Assembly (NCBI GenBank): GCA_045642485.1
Contig: JAZUIV010000007.1
Span: 1 to 30,425 of the forward strand
Source of the DNA: Cacconaster sp045642485
Lineage (GTDB): Bacteria; Bacteroidota; Bacteroidia; Bacteroidales; UBA932
Length of the DNA stretch: 30,425 nt
Direction of reading: 5' to 3'
The first letter of the stretch is position 1, and every line of letters starts with the position of its first letter. Shown here piece by piece: positions 8,105-15,467 of this stretch. The notes under the pieces were generated by a model. It saw nothing but the letters and a program-made list of their open reading frames with translations. It made no database searches and was not told the DNA's origin. The position numbers and the translations under genes were made by a program.

Positions 8105-8734
8105 ATGGAAAAAATCATCGCAGAGCAACTTCTCAGCATAGGGGCAGTTTTCCTTCGCCCCGAACAGCCTTTCACCTGGGCCAGCGGAATCAAGAGTCCC
8201 ATCTATTGTGACAACAGGCTCATCCTTTCCGCTCCTGCTGCACGCACCATAGTCGAACAGGCCATTGCGGATACCGTGAAGGCACAATTCCCTCAGGCGG
8301 AATCCCTGATGGGAACCAGCACCGCGGGCATCGCACACGCGGCAATCGCGGCATCGATTCTCGGCCTCCCTATGGGATATGTCAGGGGTGAGGCAAAGAC
8401 ACACGGCCGGAACAATAAAATCGAGGGCAAGCTTGAGAAGGGGATGAAAGTCGTTGTCATCGAAGACCTTGTCTCAACCGGAGGCAGCGCCGTGGAGGTT
8501 GTCGAGGCTCTTCGTGAAGCCGGAGCCGAGGTTCTTGGCATCGTCAGCATCTTCACCTACGGTATGAAAAAAGGCCTTGAACGTTTTGCCGCGGCTAACG
8601 TGGTCAACCATTCTCTGAGCAATCTGGACGCTTTGGTGGAGGTGGCCGTCGAAAAAGGCATTGTCGCTCCCCAATGGAAGGAGCGCATCCTCAAGTTCAG
8701 GGACAACCCCTCCGATGAAAGTTGGATCAGATAA
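8105..8734 (+). CDS. pyrE: Orotate phosphoribosyltransferase
   Basis: 209 residues. It joins orotate to PRPP to give OMP, the step before PyrF. The PRPP-binding motif VVVIEDLVSTGGSA is at about residues 116-129, and the flexible catalytic-loop segment with KTHGRNNKIEG is near 98-108. The N-terminal FTWASGIKSPIYCDNR is the typical orotate-site strand. It lies 4 bases after pyrF; pyrB starts 11 bases after its stop. Confidence 0.95.
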   Translation: MEKIIAEQLLSIGAVFLRPEQPFTWASGIKSPIYCDNRLILSAPAARTIVEQAIADTVKAQFPQAESLMGTSTAGIAHAAIAASILGLPMGYVRGEAKTHGRNNKIEGKLEKGMKVVVIEDLVSTGGSAVEVVEALREAGAEVLGIVSIFTYGMKKGLERFAAANVVNHSLSNLDALVEVAVEKGIVAPQWKERILKFRDNPSDESWIR

Positions 8735-8745
8735 ACCGAAATCCT

Positions 8746-9822
8746 ATGAAACATCTCATTGACCCCACAGACATTACGAAACAGGAGACCGATGAAATAA
8801 TCGCTCTTGCGCAGGATATTATCGCCAATCGCGAAAAGTACCGCGAAGTCTTGAAGTACCATAAGTTGGCGACTCTCTTCTATGAACCTTCAACCCGCAC
8901 CCGTCTGAGTTTCACCTCTGCGATGATGGAACTCGGAGGTCAGGTACTGGGCTTCTCCGATGCCCGCAACACCTCCGTAAGCAAGGGAGAGACAGTGGCC
9001 GACACTGTCCGGGTGGTGGAGAATTTCGTGGATATCGTTGCAATGAGGCATCCTCTCGAAGGGGCTCCGTATGTGGCTTCGCAGGCGGCGCACATTCCGA
9101 TTATCAACGCCGGTGACGGCTCCCACGCCCATCCTACCCAGACATTGACGGACTTGCTGACAATCAAGAGGGAAATCGGCCATATCGACGGCATCACCAT
9201 CGGATTCTGCGGTGACCTCAAATTCGGACGCACCGTTCACTCCCTCATCAAGGCTCTTGCCCGATACAATGACATCAAGGTTGTCCTGATCGCCCCCGAC
9301 GAACTGAAACTTCCCGACTACATCAAGCACGACGTGTGCGACCGTCAGGGCATCAACTATAAGGAGGTGAAGACCATCGAGGAGGTGATGGGTGAACTGG
9401 ACGTCCTGTATATGACCAGAGTGCAGCAGGAAAGATTCCTCGATCTGGACGAGTTTGAGAGAGTCAAGGACAGTTTTGTCCTCGACAATGAGAAGATGGC
9501 CCTTGCAAAGGAGCAGATGTGTGTGCTTCATCCCCTTCCACGTGTCAATGAAATCAAGGCGGAGGTGGACGCAGACCCCCGCGCGGCTTATTTCCGTCAG
9601 GTCGGAAACGGCAAATTTGTCAGGATGGCCCTTATTCTCAGTCTGATAAGATGGAAGGAAGACGCCTCTCACATTATGCCCGGACATCCGGAGTACTATG
9701 AGGATGCATCGCTCAAGTGCCGCAATCCCAAGTGCATATGCCACAGCGAACCGGTCCGTCCTCTTTTCCATAAGTCGGATGACGGAACAGTCCGTTGCGT
9801 CTATTGCGACAGCAAGATCTGA
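8746..9822 (+). CDS. pyrB: Aspartate carbamoyltransferase with C-terminal PyrI-like zinc domain
   Basis: 358 residues from ATG 8746; a TTG at 8722 is in frame but overlaps pyrE and adds nothing conserved. The enzyme joins carbamoyl phosphate and aspartate. The carbamoyl-phosphate loop STRTR is at 49-53, the 80s-loop lysine is Lys80 in SVSKGET, and HPTQ is at 129-132. The catalytic core ends near residue 313, after VRMALILSLIRW. The extra 45 residues hold four cysteines, C325-x4-C330 and C351-x2-C354, in a context (CRNPKCICHSEPV ... RCVYC) that closely resembles the zinc domain of PyrI (CPNSNCISHAEPV ... CKYC in E. coli, quoted from memory). The nucleotide-binding N-terminal domain of PyrI is missing and there is no pyrI gene beside it. 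Its stop abuts the stop of the convergent gene. Confidence 0.94.
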   Translation: MKHLIDPTDITKQETDEIIALAQDIIANREKYREVLKYHKLATLFYEPSTRTRLSFTSAMMELGGQVLGFSDARNTSVSKGETVADTVRVVENFVDIVAMRHPLEGAPYVASQAAHIPIINAGDGSHAHPTQTLTDLLTIKREIGHIDGITIGFCGDLKFGRTVHSLIKALARYNDIKVVLIAPDELKLPDYIKHDVCDRQGINYKEVKTIEEVMGELDVLYMTRVQQERFLDLDEFERVKDSFVLDNEKMALAKEQMCVLHPLPRVNEIKAEVDADPRAAYFRQVGNGKFVRMALILSLIRWKEDASHIMPGHPEYYEDASLKCRNPKCICHSEPVRPLFHKSDDGTVRCVYCDSKI

Positions 9823-11751
9823 TTATTTCAGTTTGAGGAATACCTCAATCGCTTGATACTCAGCCATACCGAGCGAATCGTAGAGACGTGCGGTATTCTG
9901 GGTGCGGTCTTCCGCCCTCTGCCAGAATTCACGGGTGTCATCTCCGGGGAAGGGCATAATGTCCTTCTGGGAGAGGTGACGGTAGATTGCGTGCCGTTTT
10001 TCAATCACTTCGTCCGGTGAGAGCGGCACTGCCATATCGACGCTGCCAAGATCCCATTCCATCCACGCTCCTCGGTAGAGCCAGATGTTGCATTTGTCGA
10101 TGAAGTGGCATCCCTCTGCCTGAAGTTGTTCGATTGCTTCCAGGGCGGCCTCTGTGCAGACCCGGTGTGTCCCGTGAGGGTCCGCAAGGTCTCCCGCCAT
10201 ATATATCTGGTCCGGTTCAACCTCCTTTATCAGTTTTTTGATTATGTCGATGTCGGCCTGGGTGCGTGGAAGTTTCAGGATTCCTCCCGACTCGTAGAAG
10301 GGAAGGTTGAGGAAGTGGACGTGGTCCATCGGGAGTCCGAAACTGCGGCAGGCGCCGCGGGCTTCGCTTCTGCGGATGGCGGCCTTGAGTGCCAGCAATT
10401 CGACCGGCTCGGCCGCACCGGGGATTTTATTGTCAATGATATCACGGACTTTCTCGCATCTGTCTTCGTAGCCGAGTTGGGCTGCGGCGTCGATATGCTG
10501 GATTACAACGTCGTCGTGGACAGCCACGTTGCCTGAGGTTTCGTAGGCTACGTGTACGTTGTGACCCTGGTGGACCAGTCTGATGAAGGTGCCTCCCATA
10601 GAAACCACGTCATCATCCGGGTGGGGAGAGAATATCAGGATTTTCTTGGGGAACGGCTTCGCGCTTACGGGCCTTGTCGGTTCATCGGACCCGGGCTTTC
10701 CTCCCGGCCATCCGGTTATGGTATGCTGAAGGTCGTTGAAGATTCCGATGTTGATTTTGTCATAGGGGCCGAACTGCTCGACAAGTTCTCCCAGGGAATT
10801 GTCAAGGTAATCCTGGAGGGTGAGTTTGAGGATGGGCTTCCCGACCTTCTGGCAGAGCCAGATTACGGCTTTCCTGCGCATTTTGTCGGTCCAGTCGCAG
10901 GGGCCGATGAGCCAGGGAGCCTCCTTGCGGGTAAGAAATTCAGCACCGGTCTTGTCGGTGTAGAGTTTGACGTTGTCGTGCTGCTGGAAGTATGATGCCG
11001 GCCATTGCGCAGTCACAGGCTCTTCGACAATCTGTTTGATTGCACGGCTCTTGTCCTCTCCCCAGGCCATCAGAATAATCTGCTTGGCGCTCAGCATAGT
11101 GCTTATTCCCATCGTCAATGCCATCCTGGGGGTGAGGGAGATGTCTCCGTTGAAATTCTTCGCCTGACGTTTGCGGGATTTGTAGGGAAGTTGGATCAGC
11201 CGTGTACGGCTGGATCTGGATGAACCGGATTCGTTGAATCCCACCTGTCCACCATCGCCTACACCGATGACGAGCAGGTCAAGATTGCCCGCCTTGTCAT
11301 CGAAATCCTTGCAATAGCGGTCAATCTCCTTAAGGTCGGCCGTTCCGTCTGGGATATGGATGTTCTCCGGCCTGATGTCGATGATGTCGATGATGTCATC
11401 GTGAAGGCGCTTGTTGCGGCTCTGGATGTCGGACGGCCTGGAAGGGTAATATTCGTCTATTGAGAAAAGTTCGACGTTTCTGAAGCTTACCTTGCCGGCA
11501 AGAAATCTTTCCCTAAGTATCTTGCACAGGGAGATGGGTGTCCTGCCTGTTGTCACCCCCAACTTGAAAAGCCTGTCGCCTGTATGGGAGTTTATTGACG
11601 AAATGATGATGTCCGCTATTTTCGCGGATGCGGTTTCGGCATCGGGATAAACTTCTGTGGGTATTCTGTCAAAACTGTGGAGTATTGCGGAGGGTATCAG
11701 TTCCTCTTTGAGACCTCCTTCTTCAGGTAATGAAAAATGCTTCATATTCAT
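9823..11751 (-). CDS. Glucosamine-6-phosphate deaminase-like / PIG-L deacetylase fusion
   Basis: 642 residues. The N-terminal part (about 30-285) is a NagB-type sugar-phosphate isomerase/deaminase fold with GVTTGRTP, FSIDEYY (Asp99) and GFNESGS. The C-terminal part (about 367-642) is a PIG-L/LmbE deacetylase with zinc-binding HPDDD at 377-381 and DPHGTH at 524-529. This two-domain protein is characteristic of Bacteroidota. In the deaminase half the motif usually written G(D/T)GHxxFNEP reads GGQVGFNES: the catalytic His is Gln169. The deacetylase motifs are intact. A role in amino-sugar phosphate metabolism is likely, but deaminase activity is doubtful. ATG at 11751 follows directly after the T-tract of an upstream terminator; the Met at codon 3 is an alternative start. 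Its stop abuts that of pyrB. Confidence 0.85.
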   Translation of the reverse strand: MNMKHFSLPEEGGLKEELIPSAILHSFDRIPTEVYPDAETASAKIADIIISSINSHTGDRLFKLGVTTGRTPISLCKILRERFLAGKVSFRNVELFSIDEYYPSRPSDIQSRNKRLHDDIIDIIDIRPENIHIPDGTADLKEIDRYCKDFDDKAGNLDLLVIGVGDGGQVGFNESGSSRSSRTRLIQLPYKSRKRQAKNFNGDISLTPRMALTMGISTMLSAKQIILMAWGEDKSRAIKQIVEEPVTAQWPASYFQQHDNVKLYTDKTGAEFLTRKEAPWLIGPCDWTDKMRRKAVIWLCQKVGKPILKLTLQDYLDNSLGELVEQFGPYDKINIGIFNDLQHTITGWPGGKPGSDEPTRPVSAKPFPKKILIFSPHPDDDVVSMGGTFIRLVHQGHNVHVAYETSGNVAVHDDVVIQHIDAAAQLGYEDRCEKVRDIIDNKIPGAAEPVELLALKAAIRRSEARGACRSFGLPMDHVHFLNLPFYESGGILKLPRTQADIDIIKKLIKEVEPDQIYMAGDLADPHGTHRVCTEAALEAIEQLQAEGCHFIDKCNIWLYRGAWMEWDLGSVDMAVPLSPDEVIEKRHAIYRHLSQKDIMPFPGDDTREFWQRAEDRTQNTARLYDSLGMAEYQAIEVFLKLK

Positions 11752-11777
11752 AAAAAAAGCCGGTCAGTAAGCCGGCT
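11752..11777 (-). terminator. Terminator between the DUF3276 gene and the deaminase-like gene
   Basis: On the minus strand AGCCGG pairs with CCGGCT (11772-11777 and 11758-11763) around an 8-base loop and is followed by seven T residues (11758-11752). The next base triplet is the ATG of the downstream gene, so read-through or a separate promoter is needed for that gene. No TAnnTTTG element is visible between the two genes. Confidence 0.7.
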
Positions 11778-11786
11778 GTTATTTTG

Positions 11787-12128
11787 TTACAACTCTTCGA
11801 AATTAACGTCGGCGAAATCCGACTGCTCGGGTCTGCGCATTTCGTGGACGGGGCAGTGTTTCTGGACAAACTCGACCACTTCCGAAAGCCCTTCCGCAAA
11901 CTTCTCGAAGTCTTCCTTATAGAGGAAAATCTTGTGCTTTTCGTAAACAAAACGTCCGTCGTTTTCCGTGCGGCGCTTGCTTTCAGTGATTGTCAGGTAG
12001 TAATCATTGCCTTTCGTCGATTTGACGTCGAAGAAATATGTCCTCTTTCCTGCTCTTACAGGTTTGGAATAGACATCATCGCCTCCGCGCTCCTGCATAC
12101 CTGAATTTTCGTAGTCGTCTGTGTACAT
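11787..12128 (-). CDS. DUF3276 / PUR-like nucleic-acid-binding protein
   Basis: 113 residues. The sequence RTYFFDVKSTKGNDYYLTIT followed by FLYKEDFEKFAEGL fits the DUF3276 family, small Bacteroidota and spirochaete proteins related to the PUR repeat of single-stranded nucleic-acid-binding proteins. One PUR-like repeat (about residues 22-92) would dimerise to give a binding groove. The acidic, disordered-looking ends are usual. Its cellular role is not established. It has its own promoter (-7 at 12156-12163) divergent from nusB and its own terminator at 11752-11777. Confidence 0.82.
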   Translation of the reverse strand: MYTDDYENSGMQERGGDDVYSKPVRAGKRTYFFDVKSTKGNDYYLTITESKRRTENDGRFVYEKHKIFLYKEDFEKFAEGLSEVVEFVQKHCPVHEMRRPEQSDFADVNFEEL

Positions 12129-12155
12129 AATCTCTCTTTTTTGGATTTGTTTTCA

Positions 12156-12163
12156 CAAAGATA
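12156..12163 (-). promoter_or_regulatory. -7 element for the DUF3276 gene
   Basis: TATCTTTG on the minus strand (plus strand CAAAGATA) lies 28 bases before the start codon. No exact TTTG box is found at -33; TTTC is the nearest match. Confidence 0.55.
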
Positions 12164-12187
12164 AATTTATTTTTTGGTTGAAAGAAC

Positions 12188-12195
12188 TATATTTG
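12188..12195 (+). promoter_or_regulatory. -7 element for the nusB operon
   Basis: TATATTTG lies 34 bases before the nusB start. No TTTG box at the usual 19-base distance is seen. It is divergent from the DUF3276 promoter; the two -7 elements are only 24 bases apart. Confidence 0.5.
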
Positions 12196-12229
12196 TAAAT
12201 TATTTCTGTAAAGTTGTAAAAAGAAGGGT

Positions 12230-13171
12230 ATGATTTCCAGAAGACTGATAAGAATAAAGGCATTCAAGACTTTATATGCCCGGGAAGTGTCGGGCGACGT
12301 TGACCTCCCCTCTGCAGTGAAGGAGTTTGACCATTCCTGCGAAAAGGTCAAGGAACTCTATTATTTTATGCTCAACATCTCTTCTGCCCTGCTGGAGGAA
12401 GCCAGAAGCCAGATAGAGGCCGGGATGAGCAAGTTCCACCCGTCCGAGGAGGATTTGAACCCCAATATGAAGTTCGTGAACAACAGGTTCTTCGCTCTTC
12501 TGAACGACGACCCGAAATTCGGAATGTTCTGCCAGAAGCACGCTCTTGTCTGGAACGAGTATGACGTATTCATAAGGAAGGTGTGCAAATCGATTGCGGG
12601 CAAGGAGTATTTCATCAACTATATGAACTCCGGGGAGGACTCCTTCGAGGAGGACTGTACGCTTGTCTCCTGCATCTTTCAGGATGAATTCGAGGATGAC
12701 CCCGACCTTGAGCAGATTCTGGAGGAGAAGTCGGTATTCTGGCTGGATGACCTGGCCTATGTGCTGAATGCAATCATAGCCAATATCGAGGTGACAAAGA
12801 AGAAGAAAGCCATCATCCACCCCTCCACCTTCACCAAGGAGGAGGACAGGGCATACGGCCAGAGGCTTCTGGGGGATGCTCTTCTGAGGTATGACGAATA
12901 TTTCGAGCAGGTCTCCTCCAAACTGAACAACTGGGATACTGACAGGCTCGTCCCCACCGATGCGGCATTGATTATCCTCGGAATCACCGAGGCGGTCTCT
13001 TTCCCCACGATTCCGGTCAAGGTGACCATCAACGAATATGTGGAGATAGCAAAATATTACAGCACTCCGAACAGCCGCATCTTCGTGAACGGGATTCTCG
13101 ACCGCATCATCCAGGAGAAGGTGGCCACCGGAGAAATATCCAAGCAGGGCAGGGGACTTCTCCAGAATTAA
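12230..13171 (+). CDS. nusB: Transcription antitermination factor NusB, long form
   Basis: 313 residues; E. coli NusB has about 140, while Bacteroidota forms are around 300. NusB binds boxA RNA with NusE (S10) to allow full-length rRNA transcription. The start MISRRLIRIKAFKTLYA is the usual N-terminus, and the C-terminal domain with TDAALIILGITEAVSFPTIP and ISINEY-like VTINEYVEIAKYYS, ending NSRIFVNGILDRI, matches the NusB core. The middle 150 residues are the Bacteroidota-specific part. It is first in a run of eight plus-strand genes, 31 bases before yajC. Confidence 0.9.
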   Translation: MISRRLIRIKAFKTLYAREVSGDVDLPSAVKEFDHSCEKVKELYYFMLNISSALLEEARSQIEAGMSKFHPSEEDLNPNMKFVNNRFFALLNDDPKFGMFCQKHALVWNEYDVFIRKVCKSIAGKEYFINYMNSGEDSFEEDCTLVSCIFQDEFEDDPDLEQILEEKSVFWLDDLAYVLNAIIANIEVTKKKKAIIHPSTFTKEEDRAYGQRLLGDALLRYDEYFEQVSSKLNNWDTDRLVPTDAALIILGITEAVSFPTIPVKVTINEYVEIAKYYSTPNSRIFVNGILDRIIQEKVATGEISKQGRGLLQN

Positions 13172-13202
13172 AGAAACTAATTGAAAATCAATACAAAAAG
13201 AT

Positions 13203-13523
13203 ATGAAGACACTTTTTATTCTAGAGGCGGCCCAGCAGAGTGGCGGCGGGCTTTCAATGATTCTGATGCTCGTTCTCATATTCGTGGTGATGTGGCTCTT
13301 TATGATACGTCCCCAGCAGAAGAAACAGAAGGAGATGCAGAAATTCCGCGATGCTCTCAAGAAAGGCGACAAAGTTGTCACGATAGGAGGAATCTACGGG
13401 ACAATCTGCGAAGTGAAGGAAGGCTCCTCCACGGTTCTGCTTGAGGTGGACAAAGATGTCAAACTGAAAGTTGACAAGGCCTCCCTGGTTAAGGACTTCA
13501 GCGACGCACAGTCTGCGGCATAA
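13203..13523 (+). CDS. yajC: Preprotein translocase accessory subunit YajC
   Basis: 106 residues. It has one membrane helix (about residues 18-36, MILMLVLIFVVMWLFM), then the hallmark RPQQKKQKEMQKFRDALKKG and VVTIGGIYGTI. YajC associates with SecDF-YidC at the inner membrane. Its stop codon TAA directly precedes the ATG of the next gene. The nusB-yajC-YbbR-coaE order is, as far as I recall, common in Bacteroidota. Confidence 0.94.
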   Translation: MKTLFILEAAQQSGGGLSMILMLVLIFVVMWLFMIRPQQKKQKEMQKFRDALKKGDKVVTIGGIYGTICEVKEGSSTVLLEVDKDVKLKVDKASLVKDFSDAQSAA

Positions 13524-14465
13524 ATGAATCGGAACTGGGCGATATTGCTCATTTCCCTGTTGCTGTCCGCTTTTCTGTGGGCACTGCACGTCCTTTCGCT
13601 GGATTACTCCGCTTTTCTGCAGTACAGGGTCAAGGTGGCTACGGAGATGGTCGGTTACTCCACCTCCGCCGTGGCCGAGGAGATTCTGATGGTGCGGGGG
13701 AAGGCATCCGGGTATTATATCCTGAAGGCAAAGGGCTTCAAGGACGGGCCTATGGATTTGGACATAACAGTCGACAAATCATTGCTTGTCAGCGAAGACG
13801 GAACTGTTTTCACTTTGCCTGTCCAGGCCATCAGGGAAAAGGTGATGGAGGCGCTGGGCGAACACATCCTGATAGATTTTTTCGATACGGAGGTCCTGAC
13901 GCTGAGGTATGAACACCAGAGTTACAGATATGTCCCGGTGACTGTCGTGGACAATCTTAACTTCGCTCCACAGTATATGCAAGTAGGGGATATCCTGACA
14001 AAGCCCGACTCCGTCTATGTCTATGGCTCCGAGGAAAATCTTCTTCAGATAACTGAAATCAGGACGGAACCGATTACGTTGGAAGGCCTTGACGCCACAG
14101 TCAACGGCTTCGTCAGTCTTGACGTGCCCAAGGGCGTGAAGCTTAACAAGGAGCAGGCCGGCTACTCGATAAAAGTTGACAGGTATGTGGAAGTTTCCGG
14201 AGTACAGAAAGTTATGACTGCAAATGTGCCTTCGGGGAAGTCCCTTGTCCTGTTGCCGTCCGAGGTGCAGGTTAAGTGCAGGATACCTTTCGGAGCGAAA
14301 CAGAACGCACTCTTCAATTCACTTTCTCTAACGGTGGACTACAAGGATGTGGTCAAGTCCAGAAACGCGAAGATGATTCCGGAACTTGTCAACGGCAGCA
14401 AGATTCCGATTTATGCTTTTGAAATCGTCCCTACCGTGGTGGAATGCATTATAGTTGACAATTGA
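13524..14465 (+). CDS. YbbR-like domain protein, membrane anchored
   Basis: 313 residues. It has one N-terminal membrane helix (about 5-22, WAILLISLLLSAFLWALHV) and a long extracytoplasmic part. YbbR-like repeats are suggested by the segments VTVVDNLNFAPQYMQVGDI, DSVYVYGSEENL and ITLEGLDATVNGFVSLDVP, which resemble the PxxVxVxG pattern of the family. In Bacillota the YbbR protein (CdaR) regulates a diadenylate cyclase; no cyclase gene is present here, and the function in this group is unknown. It follows yajC with no gap, and its TGA overlaps the coaE ATG by one base (TGATG). Confidence 0.7.
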   Translation: MNRNWAILLISLLLSAFLWALHVLSLDYSAFLQYRVKVATEMVGYSTSAVAEEILMVRGKASGYYILKAKGFKDGPMDLDITVDKSLLVSEDGTVFTLPVQAIREKVMEALGEHILIDFFDTEVLTLRYEHQSYRYVPVTVVDNLNFAPQYMQVGDILTKPDSVYVYGSEENLLQITEIRTEPITLEGLDATVNGFVSLDVPKGVKLNKEQAGYSIKVDRYVEVSGVQKVMTANVPSGKSLVLLPSEVQVKCRIPFGAKQNALFNSLSLTVDYKDVVKSRNAKMIPELVNGSKIPIYAFEIVPTVVECIIVDN

Positions 14466-15061
14466 TGAAAGAAGGGAAGGTCATATTGTGCACGGGTGGA
14501 ATCGGTGGAGGGAAGTCTGCCGTCGTGAAGGCTTTTGCCGCCCTGGGGGTTCCTGCATTTGATACTGACAGGTGCGCCAAGAGCTTGTATGATGAGGATT
14601 CCGGCATACTGGAGAAGATTGTGGCCGTTGCCGGCCCCGACGTGGCCGCATCCGGCAAGTTGGACCGGAAGGCGCTCTCCCGCAAAATCTTTGCGGATCC
14701 GTTCCTGCTGGAAAAGGTGGAATCAATTGTCCATCCGGCAGTGGTCGGGCGCTTCAGGGAATGGCAGAGAGTTTGCGGTTCGCGGCTTGTCGTGATTGAA
14801 TCCGCAGTGATGCTCCAGAAGCCCTCCCTGAAAGATATACCTGATTACGTGGTCTATGTGACCGCCCCCAGGCAGGTGAGGCTGAGACGGGTGATGGACA
14901 GGGACGGCGCCACGGAGGAGGAAGTCCTGCGGAGGATGGACTGCCAGGAGGATATGAGCGGCAGTGCCGATTGTGTGATTGAAACAGATGACAGACAGAT
15001 GATTCTGCCTGTATTGAAAGAAATAATTGAAAAACTGGAAAATGGAAAAGACAGATCTTAA
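14465..15061 (+). CDS. coaE: Dephospho-CoA kinase
   Basis: 198 residues from ATG 14465; the TTG one codon earlier is less likely. It phosphorylates the ribose 3'-OH of dephospho-CoA, the last step of coenzyme A synthesis. The P-loop GGIGGGKS is at residues 10-17, followed by AFDTDRCAKSLYD, which binds the substrate, and the HPAVVGRFREW and VVIESAVM segments of the family. The 3' end overlaps the next gene by 20 bases. Confidence 0.93.
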   Translation: MKEGKVILCTGGIGGGKSAVVKAFAALGVPAFDTDRCAKSLYDEDSGILEKIVAVAGPDVAASGKLDRKALSRKIFADPFLLEKVESIVHPAVVGRFREWQRVCGSRLVVIESAVMLQKPSLKDIPDYVVYVTAPRQVRLRRVMDRDGATEEEVLRRMDCQEDMSGSADCVIETDDRQMILPVLKEIIEKLENGKDRS

Positions 15062-15464
15062 GAAAATCATCTCCATATCGGGAGAACACGGGCTGTTCGA
15101 ATATGTGGCCCAGACCAGAAACGGTATAATCGCCCAGTCGCTGATATCCGGGCAGAGAAAAGCTTTCGGACCTTCCTCCAAGGTAAGTTCGCTGGCTGAT
15201 ATATCCATCTACACGGATGAAGGGGACGTGTCGATAAAGCAGGTCCTTCAGTCAATGGCGGACAAATTGGCGAAGGCCCCGGCAATGGAGTCGAAGAGTT
15301 CTCCTGACAAAATCAAGGAGTTCTTCAGGGAGGTTCTTCCGACCTATGACGAATCCCGCTTCTATGTTTCCCATATGAAGAAGGTCCTTGACTGGTACAA
15401 CTGCCTCGCGCAATTCGGTTCCCTGGATTTTGAGGAGGACGAAAAAGAAGAAGAAAACAAATAG
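15042..15464 (+). CDS. DUF5606 domain protein
   Basis: 140 residues from ATG 15042 (MEKTDLKKIISISGEHGLFE); the frame is open a few codons further up, inside coaE. The N-terminal half, with ISISGEHGLFEYVAQTRNGIIAQSL, matches the DUF5606 family found throughout Bacteroidota next to coaE or peptide deformylase genes. A charged tail rich in Glu and Lys ends the protein. It has no signal peptide or membrane segment. The function is unknown; the fixed neighbourhood of CoA and translation genes suggests a basic cytoplasmic role. Confidence 0.78.
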   Translation: MEKTDLKKIISISGEHGLFEYVAQTRNGIIAQSLISGQRKAFGPSSKVSSLADISIYTDEGDVSIKQVLQSMADKLAKAPAMESKSSPDKIKEFFREVLPTYDESRFYVSHMKKVLDWYNCLAQFGSLDFEEDEKEEENK

Positions 15465-15467
15465 GCT

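Noticed and set aside
8722..8745. TTG start for pyrB inside pyrE
   Set aside because: The extra eight residues are not conserved and an ATG at 8746 fits the family N-terminus.
8890..9771. 293-codon minus-strand open frame opposite pyrB
   Set aside because: Entirely antisense to pyrB, which has intact STRTR, HPTQ and zinc motifs.
11374..11400. Nine-base tandem repeat inside the deaminase-like gene
   Set aside because: The GATGTCGAT units encode an in-frame Ile-Asp-Ile repeat in a region where related proteins have similar IDI residues; too short to be called a functional repeat.
12272..13381. 369-codon minus-strand open frame opposite nusB and yajC
   Set aside because: Shadow of two well-recognised genes; no domain and no promoter of its own.
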